Below are positions 45,087 to 53,412 of a stretch of 64,000 nucleotides of DNA, piece after piece. The notes beneath the pieces are model-generated. The model had not been told where the DNA came from and made no database searches. It saw nothing but the letters and a program-made list of their open reading frames with translations. Positions within the stretch are counted from its first letter, which is position 1; each line of letters starts with the position of its first letter. The DNA is taken from NCBI RefSeq assembly GCF_024623785.1, contig NZ_JANKBZ010000004.1, positions 248,001 to 312,000 of the forward strand, read 5' to 3'. Made by a program: the position numbers and the translations under genes. The stretch is from Archangium lipolyticum (GTDB taxonomy: Bacteria; Myxococcota; Myxococcia; Myxococcales; Myxococcaceae).

Positions 45087-45608
45087 ATGGGTAGGACCTA
45101 CAGTTTCGAACCTTTCCTTTCGCAACAGCCCGCGCAGACCTTCAAGGGTTCGGGCCCACGACTCGGCAACGACGAGTCCAAGGTCACGCTGGCCAAGGAC
45201 ATGGAGAAGGACACCCTGCCCAAGTCCTCCACCAGCTATGGACAGGCCCACTCGGAGACCGTGAAGCGCTATCGCACACGGGCCCAGGCACGTAAGCGCG
45301 CGGCGAAGACGGCCACGCCCCAGGCCAGGCCCGCGGCGAAGAAGGCCGCGACCCAGGCCCGCCCCGCGGAGCCGAAGCGGACCTCCACCCGCAAGCAGGC
45401 CACCGAGACGGCGGTCTCCAAAGCCCCCGCCCGTCAGGCCAAGGCCACGACGGCCTCGAAGACTCCCGCGAAGAAGAGCGAGCCCGCCATCCCCTCGCTC
45501 CGCACCATCGGCCGCAAGGTGGTGACGCGCGCCGCCGCCGCCGCGAAGAAGACCGTGGCTCGCGCCGTGAAGACCGCCACCGCGCGCAAGCCGGCGAAGA
45601 AGCGCTAA
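45087..45608 (+). CDS. RTYSF-start protein with basic histone H1-like tail
   Basis: A 173-residue protein with AGGGAG upstream. The first 15 residues (MGRTYSFEPFLSQQP) and the SYGQAHSETVKRY segment resemble the paralogue at 46208-46807 (MRTYSFDHF, HYGRQHAQTAELY). From about residue 65 on the sequence is a low-complexity Lys/Ala/Arg/Thr chain (AKKAATQARPAEPKRTSTRKQ... RAVKTATARKPAKKR), like bacterial histone H1-type DNA-binding tails. This suggests nucleoid or nucleic-acid binding, probably under stress or in development; that is inference from composition. Confidence 0.68.
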   Translation: MGRTYSFEPFLSQQPAQTFKGSGPRLGNDESKVTLAKDMEKDTLPKSSTSYGQAHSETVKRYRTRAQARKRAAKTATPQARPAAKKAATQARPAEPKRTSTRKQATETAVSKAPARQAKATTASKTPAKKSEPAIPSLRTIGRKVVTRAAAAAKKTVARAVKTATARKPAKKR

Positions 45609-45659
45609 GAACACGATCGGCACGCACGCGTGGAGCCCGGGCGATATGCTCGGGCAGCC

Positions 45660-46067
45660 ATGCGCTATTTCGGAGTGGAAGAGGCCAACCGTCTCATCCC
45701 GCTGCTCACCCGCACCTTCGAGCGGGTGCGCCCGTGGGTGGCGCGCGTGCAAGCCATCGTCCGCGAGCTGGAGTCACTCCAGGACTCCGGGGCAGGGCCG
45801 GAGCGCACCGCGCCCGTCCGCGCCGAGCGCGATGCCCTCTTCGAGCGCATCCGTGCCGAGTTGGAGCAGTTCCAGGATCTGGGCGTGGAGATCAAGGCCG
45901 CGGATGGTCTGGTGGACTTCCACTCCCTCAAGAGCGGACGTCCGGTGTACCTCTGCTGGCGGTACGGTGAGTCGGCGGTGACGCACTGGCACGAGCTGGA
46001 CGGCGGTTTCGCCGGACGGCAGCTCATCGTCCACCCCAACGACTTCTCTCCCTCGTACCTGAGCTGA
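45660..46067 (+). CDS. DUF2203 family protein
   Basis: A 135-residue soluble protein starting MRYFGVEEANRLIPLLTRTFERV, with the family-typical LGVEIKAADGLVDFHSLKSGRPVYLCWRYGESAVTHWHELDGGFAGRQ near residues 75-120. The ATG at 45660 is used because the conserved start follows it. DUF2203 is a widespread family of unknown function, probably two helices and a beta sheet. It sits between the two RTYSF paralogues, which suggests a common theme. Confidence 0.85.
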   Translation: MRYFGVEEANRLIPLLTRTFERVRPWVARVQAIVRELESLQDSGAGPERTAPVRAERDALFERIRAELEQFQDLGVEIKAADGLVDFHSLKSGRPVYLCWRYGESAVTHWHELDGGFAGRQLIVHPNDFSPSYLS

Positions 46068-46207
46068 AACCCGGAGCACCGCAATGGGGCGTCCTGGCGA
46101 TGGGGGACTTGCTCCCCCGCCCGCCCCCGACTGCGGTTCCATGCCCTGGAGGGGCTCCCTAACTTCCGACGAGTGACGCCAACAGCCTACTCTCCAAGGA
46201 GGCAGGG

Positions 46208-46807
46208 ATGCGGACGTATAGCTTCGACCATTTCCGTGCGGACAAGCCGGAGCCCAGCGTGACCAATCCGGGCGGCGCCCGGCAGACCCCTCCGGCCGAG
46301 GAAGCCAGGCCCACGGTGCCGCCCTCGGCGGAGACGCCCATCCACTACGGCCGCCAGCACGCGCAGACGGCGGAGCTGTACCAGAAGCACCGCGAGGAGC
46401 GTGAGCTCCAGGAGCGCCTGCGTGCCTCCGAGGAGGTGCGGCAGGAGCCCGCCGAGGTGCGGCAGGAGCCCGCGGGCGCGGAGGCCCCGCCCCTCGAGGC
46501 CCGTGAGCAGGAGTCCACGCCGCCCGGGGAGCCCGAGGCCGTCCAGCCGCTCGAGCTCCAGCCCGAGAACCTGAAGGAACTGGCCCGGGAAGCGGTGGCG
46601 AGTGTTCTCCGGGCGGCGAAGGAAGCCGCCAAGGGCAATCCGTTCGAGGGCGCGAAGCATCTGGCCGGCGACGCCATGTCCGGTGCGCTCCGGGTGGCAC
46701 GCGGCGTGTCCGCCCGCCGCGCGGCCAAGAGCGAGCAGAACAGCGAGAAGAAGGCTCCCCAGAAGCGGGGCGCCGCGAAGGCGAAGGGACCAGGCAAGAA
46801 GCGGTAG
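46208..46807 (+). CDS. RTYSF-start protein with repeat and basic C-terminus
   Basis: A 199-residue protein with AAGGAGG upstream. It starts MRTYSFDHFRADKPEP and carries HYGRQHAQTAELYQKH near residue 45, both matching the 45087-45608 protein. The middle is acidic and contains a 7-residue tandem (EVRQEPA, twice), then a helix ELAREAVASVLRAAKEAAKGNPFEGAKHLA, and the basic end RRAAKSEQNSEKKAPQKRGAAKAKGPGKKR. No known domain. The shared start motif marks the pair as paralogues with divergent lengths and tails. Confidence 0.68.
   Translation: MRTYSFDHFRADKPEPSVTNPGGARQTPPAEEARPTVPPSAETPIHYGRQHAQTAELYQKHREERELQERLRASEEVRQEPAEVRQEPAGAEAPPLEAREQESTPPGEPEAVQPLELQPENLKELAREAVASVLRAAKEAAKGNPFEGAKHLAGDAMSGALRVARGVSARRAAKSEQNSEKKAPQKRGAAKAKGPGKKR
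46433..46474 (+). repeat. 21-bp tandem repeat in the 46208 gene
   Basis: GAGGTGCGGCAGGAGCCCGC(C/G) occurs twice in tandem (46433-46453 and 46454-46474) and encodes EVRQEPA twice, giving an in-frame length-variable site. Confidence 0.85.
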
Positions 46808-46880
46808 GCCCTGGCCCACGCCCCTCGCCTCGCGCGCCACCCGTCCCCACCTTGAGACAGGTTCTCTCCGGAGGAATCGC

Positions 46881-47804
46881 ATGTTCCGACCCCTGACCGT
46901 GTTGGTGACCGGTGCCACCGGAAAGCAGGGTGGCGCGCTCGCCCGCCTGCTCCTCAAGCGGGGACATCGCGTCCACGCCTTCGTTCGCACCCCGGACTCG
47001 CCCGCGGCGAAAGATCTGGAGCAACGGGGCGCGGAGCTCGTCACCGGCGACTTCGATGATCCAGACAGCCTCGAGCAGGCCATGCGCCGCGACGTGGACG
47101 CCGTGTTCGCCATGGCCACCCCCTTCGACGCCGGAGGCCTCGAGGGCGAGGTGCGCCATGGCCGCCATCTCATCGATGCCGCCAAGCTCGCCCACGTGCG
47201 GCACTTCCTCTATTCCTCGGTGGCTGGCGCGGACCAGAACACCGGCGTCCCCCACTTCGAGACGAAGTTCGTGGTGGAGGAGCACCTGCGTCAGAGCGGC
47301 CTGCCCTACACCATCGTGGCCCCCGTCTTCTTCATGGAGAATTTCCTGGGGCCCACCTTCGCCCAGCGGCTGCACGAGGGCGTGCTGAGCATGGCCCTGC
47401 CGCCCCACCGCGGGCTGCAGATGGTTCCCACGGCGGACCTCGCCGCCTTCTGCGCCCGGGTGCTGGAATGGCCCGAGGATCTCTTCGGCCGGCGCATCGA
47501 GGTGGCCTCCGACGAGGTGACGGGTGAGCAGGCCGCCGCCCTCATCTCCTACGTCAGCGGGCACAAGCTGCGCTACGAGGAGGTCCCCCTGGAGATCGTC
47601 CGCTCCTTCAGCGAGGACATGGGCCGCATGTTCGAGTGGTTCCAGCGCGACGGCTACCACGCCAACATCGCCCTGCTGCGCCGGGACTTCCCGGAGGTGG
47701 GCTGGCACACCTTCGAGGACTGGGCCCGCGTGCAGGACTGGGACACGCTGCTGGGCACCACCTGGCGCGGCACCACCGCCGCGGAGCCCTCGCACACGCC
47801 CTAG
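46881..47804 (+). CDS. NmrA-family NAD(P)-binding protein
   Basis: A 307-residue soluble protein with GGAGG about 7 bases upstream. The N-terminal Rossmann motif is VLVTGATGKQGGALARLLL, followed by RGAELVTGDFDDPDSLEQAM and the family signature VRHFLYSSVAGADQNTGVPHFETKF...EEHLRQSGLPYTIVAPVFFMEN. NmrA/HSCARG-type proteins sense NADP redox state or act as atypical reductases; they generally lack the YxxxK dyad, and none is seen here. It follows the small basic-protein genes; operon status is unclear (73-bp gap). Confidence 0.88.
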   Translation: MFRPLTVLVTGATGKQGGALARLLLKRGHRVHAFVRTPDSPAAKDLEQRGAELVTGDFDDPDSLEQAMRRDVDAVFAMATPFDAGGLEGEVRHGRHLIDAAKLAHVRHFLYSSVAGADQNTGVPHFETKFVVEEHLRQSGLPYTIVAPVFFMENFLGPTFAQRLHEGVLSMALPPHRGLQMVPTADLAAFCARVLEWPEDLFGRRIEVASDEVTGEQAAALISYVSGHKLRYEEVPLEIVRSFSEDMGRMFEWFQRDGYHANIALLRRDFPEVGWHTFEDWARVQDWDTLLGTTWRGTTAAEPSHTP

Positions 47805-47897
47805 TGCGCGGCTCCCGTCCGCACACCGGGCGGCCTCGCCACGACCTCGCGCACGCGCTCGGGTCCACTCCTAATTTTTCCCAGAGGAGACCCCCCC

Positions 47898-48629
47898 ATG
47901 CGCATGCGCGCTCCCTGGCTCTTGCTCGCGGCCTCGCTGCTCGCCGCGGGCTGCGTGACCGAGACGAAGTTGCAGCCCCTGCCCTCCGCCGAAACCACCC
48001 GGGGCGGCGCGGCCGTGAGCGAAACCCAAGGTGTGCGCCTGGTGGCGGACGGAGACGCCTGGCGTGGCACCCCCTCCACCCTCGAGCGCATCGTCACCCC
48101 GGTGCAGGTCCGCATCGAGAACCAGAGCGGCCGGCCCCTGCGCATCCGCTACGAGGAGTTCACCCTGCTGGGCGACTCCCGCTTCCAGTACTCCGCGCTC
48201 TCCCCCTTCGAGCTGGCCGATGAGGGCCGCGCCGCGTACGGCGGCTCCGGCCCTGGCGGCTCGGGCGGCAGCGTCCGCATGTCCGTGGGCCTGGGTTTCG
48301 GCTGGTACACGGGCTGGGCCAACCCGCCGTTCTACACCTGGCGACACCGGGGCCGGGGCATCTACAACCCCTGGTACGATCCCTGGTACGACCCCTTCTA
48401 CCGGCCCTATGCCTATTGGGACCCTCCGGAGCCACTGCCCACGCGGGACATGCTCAGGGAGGCCCTGCCCGAGGGCACGCTGGACACCGGCGGCACCATC
48501 ACCGGCTTCCTCTTCTTCCAGGGCGTGAGCGAGCGCGAGGGCCGCGTCACCCTCCAGGCGCGCCTGGTGGATGCACGCACCGGCGAGCAGTTCGGCACCC
48601 TCTCCATCCCCTTCGACGTGCGCTCCTAG
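47898..48629 (+). CDS. lipoprotein with Tyr/Trp-rich segment
   Basis: A 243-residue protein with signal ending AAGC and GAGGAGA before the ATG. The mature domain contains strands (VRLVADGDAWRGTP, TPVQVRIENQSGRPLRIRYEEFTLLG) and an aromatic stretch NPWYDPWYDPFYRPYAYWDP near residues 158-175, followed by LREALPEGTLDTGGTITGFLFFQGVSER. It ends with a conserved-looking GEQFGTLSIPFDVRS. A beta-sandwich lipoprotein is plausible. I do not recognise the family. Confidence 0.7.
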   Translation: MRMRAPWLLLAASLLAAGCVTETKLQPLPSAETTRGGAAVSETQGVRLVADGDAWRGTPSTLERIVTPVQVRIENQSGRPLRIRYEEFTLLGDSRFQYSALSPFELADEGRAAYGGSGPGGSGGSVRMSVGLGFGWYTGWANPPFYTWRHRGRGIYNPWYDPWYDPFYRPYAYWDPPEPLPTRDMLREALPEGTLDTGGTITGFLFFQGVSEREGRVTLQARLVDARTGEQFGTLSIPFDVRS

Positions 48630-48632
48630 CCG

Positions 48633-48923
48633 CTAGTGCAGCAGCGTGGGGCGCTCCGTCATCGGCATGGGCGGGTGGGGCAGCAGCGAGTCCTCGCCGA
48701 TGAGCCCCACCTTGCGGCGGATGGCCTCGCCCTTCACGGGCAGGCCGAAGAACGGGCCGAAGAGGCACAGGTCGAACGCCCCCGCGAGCAGCGGCACCAG
48801 CCCCACCACGGCCAACATCTTCCCCTTCACGGAGTCCGTGGACAGGCCGCCCACCACCAGGCTCGCGCCCGCCAGCATGCGCATCCAACGCCCCGTCCTC
48901 GAAGCCAGAAACCCCACCATCAT
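48633..48923 (-). CDS. DUF2892 family membrane protein
   Basis: A 96-residue protein from the ATG at 48923, with GGGAGG 6 bases upstream. Residues 1-60 (MMVGFLASRTGRWMRMLAGASLVVGGL...GKMLAVVGLVPLLAGAFDLCLFGPFFGLP) are the two-helix DUF2892 (YgaP-like) domain with a Cys in the second helix. A cytoplasmic tail of about 35 residues follows. Such proteins are small inner-membrane proteins, sometimes fused to rhodanese. It converges on the preceding lipoprotein gene with a 3-bp gap. Confidence 0.78.
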   Translation of the reverse strand: MMVGFLASRTGRWMRMLAGASLVVGGLSTDSVKGKMLAVVGLVPLLAGAFDLCLFGPFFGLPVKGEAIRRKVGLIGEDSLLPHPPMPMTERPTLLH

Positions 48924-49093
48924 CGAGCACCTCCCAGGCCCGATGAAGATGGGCATGCACGTGCCGACCCGTGTACCGGCCAACCCTTGGGACGTGCCCG
49001 GCCGCATGCCCGGTGCCGTCCCGGTTCCTCGTCCCTAGCTTGAAATCCGGGACTGCCGCTCGCTGCCCCTGCCCGGGGAGGAGGAAAGGGTAC

Positions 49094-49351
49094 ATGGTGG
49101 AACGTTCGGAGCTGCACGAGGGGATGCCAGTGTTCACCCACCGTGGCGAGAAGCTCGGCCATGTCGTCGAGGTGACGGACGAGGAGCTCATCGTCGAGAA
49201 GGGGCTGCTCGTCTGGCGCAAGGACTACGCCGTGCCACTCGACGACGTGCGGGAGGTCATCGCCGACGAGGTGCACCTCCACCACGGCCCGGACAGCCTG
49301 CTGTCGGGCCCGAGGGAGATCGACCGCGCGAGTCGCCGGACCACGCACTGA
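49094..49351 (+). CDS. DUF2171/PRC-barrel-like small protein
   Basis: An 85-residue protein with a strong GGAGGAGG upstream. The sequence VERSELHEGMPVFTHRGEKLGHVVEVTDEELIVEKGLLVWRKDYAVPLDDVREVIADEVHL has the PRC-barrel/DUF2171 character (a beta-barrel of short strands around GekLG.V.ev..). The family is often induced by general stress and binds RNA or quinones in some members. No partner gene is adjacent. Confidence 0.8.
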   Translation: MVERSELHEGMPVFTHRGEKLGHVVEVTDEELIVEKGLLVWRKDYAVPLDDVREVIADEVHLHHGPDSLLSGPREIDRASRRTTH

Positions 49352-49462
49352 GCACGGCTCATCACATCCCCCGAGCTCCTATTCCATCCGGGAGAAGGCC
49401 ACTGTCCGCCACCAGCCACGAGGCCCCGGCGGGCGGGTACGGCCACCACCTGGAGGGTCGTC

Positions 49463-50116
49463 GTGGCCGAGTCCCGAAAAAGATGGGTCCTGGACCTCCC
49501 CGTCATCCGAGCTGGGGGGGTCCTCTCCTTTCCGAAGGACTCCGCCCCGCCACGCGACGCGGACCAGGAGAACGGGCTCCTCGCGGTCGCCGACCTCGAT
49601 GCGCTGCGCGAGCAGGCCCGTGTGTCGGAGGAGTTGCTCGCGGCGACCCTGCCCCGCTCCGACGAGTGGATCGCGCTCCTTCGCTGGAAGATCACCTGGT
49701 CCCGGCACTTCCTCTTCACCGGACAGCTCCTCCCGCTCGTCGGCGGAGCCGCGGCCCTGACCCAGCTCACCGAGGCCAGCGGACTCATGCGCAACCTGAT
49801 GGGGATGTTGACGATCCTGGGCTCCGTCGTGGGGCTCCTCGCCCAGCACGTCGAGAGGACGCTGCTGCCGGGGCACACCGCCAGCGAGTTCCTCCCCCAG
49901 CTCGTCGAGGCGCGGGCGCGCGGGGAGCGGCTGCTTCACGAGCTCCAACTCCTGCGGAACAAGGGACAGGATCTGGAGGCCGGCAGGGAGCTCATCCAGC
50001 AGGCCCACCGCGTGGCGTACACCCTCCAGACCCTGGGCCCGATAATCGGTGGCGGCCCCTGGCGCGGACTGGTCCTCCGGCTGGGCACCCGCCTCCTGGG
50101 TGCCGGGCACGCCTGA
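49463..50116 (+). CDS. inner-membrane protein of unknown function
   Basis: A 217-residue protein from the GTG at 49463 with GGAGGG about 7 bases upstream. There are two hydrophobic helices near residues 82-105 and 108-130 (FLFTGQLLPLVGGAAALTQL..., LMGMLTILGSVVGLLAQHV), with cytoplasmic helical arms on both sides; the C-terminal arm (LVEARARGERLLHELQLLRNKGQDLEAGRELIQQAHRV) is coiled-coil-like. No known domain. It ends 3 bp from the converging gene. Confidence 0.7.
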   Translation: MAESRKRWVLDLPVIRAGGVLSFPKDSAPPRDADQENGLLAVADLDALREQARVSEELLAATLPRSDEWIALLRWKITWSRHFLFTGQLLPLVGGAAALTQLTEASGLMRNLMGMLTILGSVVGLLAQHVERTLLPGHTASEFLPQLVEARARGERLLHELQLLRNKGQDLEAGRELIQQAHRVAYTLQTLGPIIGGGPWRGLVLRLGTRLLGAGHA

Positions 50117-50119
50117 GCC

Positions 50120-51082
50120 TCAGCCCTGGAAGTCCACGCGCTGCACCGAGTCGTCCGTGCGCGCGCCCTGGTAGACGTGCCAGGCCGCCACCAGGTCCTG
50201 GAAGGGCAGCCCCACCGCGCCGAAGATGGTGACCTGCCCCGCGTCGGTGCGCCCCGGCTTCCTGCCGGCCAGCACCTCGCCGAGCTCCGCGTGGATGCAC
50301 TCCTCGCCGAGCCCCGCGCCGGCCGGTGCGCCCATGGCCACGTTGAGCGCCCGGTTGTCGCAGAAGAAGGTGGACTGGCGCAGCAGCCCGGCGGAGACCT
50401 CGGCCTTCCCCGGTTCGTCCGCGCCCAGCGTGGTGACGTGCGTGCCCGCGCGCAGCATGCCCGGGTAGAGGAAGGGCTCTCGTGACGGGGTGGCGGTGAC
50501 GATGATGTCCGCGTCCTCCACCGCCTCCTCCACCGACATGGCCGGCCGCACCGGCAGGTTCAGCGCCTTGTACATGCGGGCGGCGAACTCCACCGCGCGC
50601 GCCACCTCCACGTCATAGACACGCACGTGCGAGAGGCTGCGCACCAGCCGCAGGCTCTTGAGCTGCATGGAGGCCTGGGCCCCCGCGCCGATGAGCGCCA
50701 CCCGGGCGGCGTCCTGCCGGGCGAGCACGTCCGAGGCCAGCGCGCCCACCACCCCCGTGCGCAGCGCCGTGAGGTGCCCCGAGTCCATCACCGCCAGCAA
50801 CGCCCCCGTCTCCAGGTCATGGAGTTGCACCACGCCCTGGATGGCCGGAGAGCGGCCGGGGAACTTCGCGTGCACCTTCACGGTGTAGGCGGGGATGCCG
50901 GTCAGGATGCCGGGGAAGACCACCAGCGAGGACCCCTGGGCGTGCAGCGGAGCCCGGGCGCGCTGGGGCTCCACCGTACGGCCCTCGGCATCCGCGCGAA
51001 AGGCCTCGCGCATCTCCGAGAGCAACGTGAGGGCCTCCATGTGGCGGACGACATCGGTGCGGGTCAGCAGGAGCGTGCTCAT
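50120..51082 (-). CDS. ornithine cyclodeaminase/mu-crystallin family protein
   Basis: A 320-residue protein. The Rossmann NAD motif is VALIGAGAQASMQLKSLRLVR, and the family signatures include DSGHLTALRTGVVGALA, ATPSREPFLYPGMLRAGTHVTTLGADEPGKAEVS and the C-terminal VTIFGAVGLPFQDLVAAWHVYQGA. Members convert ornithine to proline with loss of ammonia, or reduce ketimines, or make alanine; the exact reaction cannot be chosen. It stands alone and is divergent from a histidine kinase gene. Confidence 0.9.
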   Translation of the reverse strand: MSTLLLTRTDVVRHMEALTLLSEMREAFRADAEGRTVEPQRARAPLHAQGSSLVVFPGILTGIPAYTVKVHAKFPGRSPAIQGVVQLHDLETGALLAVMDSGHLTALRTGVVGALASDVLARQDAARVALIGAGAQASMQLKSLRLVRSLSHVRVYDVEVARAVEFAARMYKALNLPVRPAMSVEEAVEDADIIVTATPSREPFLYPGMLRAGTHVTTLGADEPGKAEVSAGLLRQSTFFCDNRALNVAMGAPAGAGLGEECIHAELGEVLAGRKPGRTDAGQVTIFGAVGLPFQDLVAAWHVYQGARTDDSVQRVDFQG

Positions 51083-51327
51083 CTTGCCCCCAACCTAACC
51101 CTTCCCCTCCACTCCGGTGGGGTCTCGTTTCATCCAGGAGGCACGAGCCTGCCCACCGGGGCTGGACGGCCGGGCCCCGGAGCCCCAGGACGTCCCGAAG
51201 CGTGGCGAGGGAAGTGGCGGACCCCTCCCGGGTCCCTCCTCCTGGTTCTCTGGTACGAGGCCGGGGTCTCCCTACATGAGCAGACTCAAGGCTGGCGGCG
51301 GGGAGGCAGCCTTCGGGGAGCGCTCTC

Positions 51328-53394
51328 ATGAGGGATCAGGATCCACCTCAACCGCTCCGGCCATCCGGTCCGGAGCCTGGTGAATCCCATCGGCTGGCGG
51401 ACTTCCTCCGGAAGCACCGGGAGGACATCCTCTCGGACTGGGAGCACGCCCTGCATGCGCGGCACCCGGAGCAGCGGCCGGACGACTCCCCCCTGCGAGA
51501 CCACATCCCCGAGTTGCTGGACAGACTCGCGGACGCGGCGGAGCACGTCCACGACGCGCAGCGCCCCCCCATGTCCCAGCTTCTCGGCGACGAGCACGAC
51601 CTGGAACGGCTGGTGCTGGGGTGCGAACCGGGAGAAGTCGCCTTCGAGTACGGACTGCTGCGCACGTGCATCCTCCGCACCCTGGAGCGGAAGGGCCACT
51701 GGCCGGACTTCGCCGAGCTGGAGCTGCTCGACGAAGCCATCGACCACGGCATCACACGCGCCGTCAACAACTACGCACGGGTGCGCGAGCGGATGCTGCA
51801 GGCGCTGGAGCGTGTCTCCCATGCGGCGCTGGAGAGCGAGGACGTGGACTCCTTCCTGCGCAAGCTGCTGAAGGTGCTGATGGAGGCGGCGGTGGCGGTG
51901 GACGCGTCCTCCATCCTCCTGAGGGAAGGAGACCGGCTGCGGGTGCGCGCGGCCGAGGGGCTGGGCGCCCAGGAGGGGTTGGCCATCGACTACACCATCG
52001 CCATTGGCGAGGGCATCAGCGGCAAGGTCGCCGCCGAGCGCCGTCCCTTCTCCTCGCGCTCGGTGTCCAGCGATCCGCGGCTGGCGTACGACGTCATCCG
52101 GCGGCTCGGCGTTCGCGCCAGCTACAGCATCCCCCTGCTGCACGGGGAGGACCTGGTGGGCGTGGCGCACATGAGCTCACGGACCCTCTTCGACTTCAGT
52201 GAAGCCGACAAGCTGCTCTTCCGCACGATGATGACCCGCGCCACCGGCTTCATCGTCCAGGCGGAGCTGGCCGAGCGCGAGCGGGCCGCGCGGGACGAGG
52301 TGCGGCGAGCGCTGGCGCAGCTCAACACACTGCTGGAGGCCGCTCCGGTGGGCATCAGCCTCATGGACCGGGAGCTGCGCTTCCTCCGCATCAACGAGAC
52401 GCTGGCGGAGCTGCACGGCAGGCCCGTGGACTTCCACCTGGGAAAGACCGTGCGGGAGGTGCTTCCCAGCCGGGTCGCCGACATCTGCGAGCCCATCTTC
52501 CGCCGCGTCGTCGACACGGGTCAGCCGGTGTCCAACCACGAGTTCAGCAGCTGGCCTCGCGGGAACACCTCCGCCCGTCACTGGCTGGGCAACTACTACC
52601 CGGTGCGGACCGAGAGCGGCGAGGTGGTGGGCCTGGGCTGCGTGGTGGTGGACATCACGAAGCAGAAGGAGGTGGAGACGGAGCTGCGCCGCTCCGGCGA
52701 GATGCGCGAGCAGCTCATCGCGGTGGTGGGGCATGACCTGCGCAACCCGCTCAACGCCATCACCGCCTCGGCCTTCCTGCTGCGCAGGACGGAGGAGCTG
52801 AGCGAGGGAGGAGTGCGGGCGGTGGAGCGCATCCGCAACAGCGCGGCGAGGATGGCGCGGATGCTCACCGACATCCTCGACTTCGCGCGCAGCAGCATCG
52901 GAGGCGGGCTGCCCGTGCACCGCGAGCGGGTGAACCTGCACGACATCTGCCGGAGCACGGTGGAGGAGTTGCAGGTGGCCAACACGGACCGGAGGTTGGA
53001 GCTGGACGTGGAGGGAGACGGGTGGGGGTACTGGGACCCGGACCGGCTGGCGCAGGTGGTGGGCAACCTGGTGAGCAATGCGCTGCAGCACGGAAGGCCG
53101 GACACGCCCGTGCGCGTGAAGGTGCGCGACGCCGGCCCCGAGGTGCTCCTGTCCGTCCACAACGAGGGAGAGCCCATTGGCCCCGAGATTCAGGCGGTGC
53201 TGTTCCAACCCTTCCGGCGAGGCACCACCGGCAAGGCGGCCACCCGCAGCGTGGGACTGGGGCTGTACATCGTCCAGCAGGTGGCGCACGCGCACAGGGG
53301 AGAGGTGAAGGTGCACTCCACCCAGGAGCACGGCACCACCTTCACCGTGCGCCTGCCGCGCGGCCTCCCCGAGCCGGGCAAGGACCCGGGTTGA
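51328..53394 (+). CDS. RsbRD-GAF-PAS sensor histidine kinase
   Basis: A 688-residue soluble kinase. The N-terminus (about 20-155) looks like an RsbRD-type N-terminal domain (LADFLRKHREDILSDWEHAL). A GAF domain follows (about 170-310), then PAS (about 335-455), HisKA with H-box QLIAVVGHDLRNPLNAI, and a HATPase domain with VGNLVSNALQHG and SVGLGLYIVQQVAHAHRG. No membrane helices and no receiver domain are present. RsbRD domains occur in stressosome-type signalling, so this kinase may integrate stress inputs; that link is inferred from the domain alone. Confidence 0.88.
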   Translation: MRDQDPPQPLRPSGPEPGESHRLADFLRKHREDILSDWEHALHARHPEQRPDDSPLRDHIPELLDRLADAAEHVHDAQRPPMSQLLGDEHDLERLVLGCEPGEVAFEYGLLRTCILRTLERKGHWPDFAELELLDEAIDHGITRAVNNYARVRERMLQALERVSHAALESEDVDSFLRKLLKVLMEAAVAVDASSILLREGDRLRVRAAEGLGAQEGLAIDYTIAIGEGISGKVAAERRPFSSRSVSSDPRLAYDVIRRLGVRASYSIPLLHGEDLVGVAHMSSRTLFDFSEADKLLFRTMMTRATGFIVQAELAERERAARDEVRRALAQLNTLLEAAPVGISLMDRELRFLRINETLAELHGRPVDFHLGKTVREVLPSRVADICEPIFRRVVDTGQPVSNHEFSSWPRGNTSARHWLGNYYPVRTESGEVVGLGCVVVDITKQKEVETELRRSGEMREQLIAVVGHDLRNPLNAITASAFLLRRTEELSEGGVRAVERIRNSAARMARMLTDILDFARSSIGGGLPVHRERVNLHDICRSTVEELQVANTDRRLELDVEGDGWGYWDPDRLAQVVGNLVSNALQHGRPDTPVRVKVRDAGPEVLLSVHNEGEPIGPEIQAVLFQPFRRGTTGKAATRSVGLGLYIVQQVAHAHRGEVKVHSTQEHGTTFTVRLPRGLPEPGKDPG

Positions 53395-53412
53395 GGAGGA
53401 CGCGCCCGGGCC

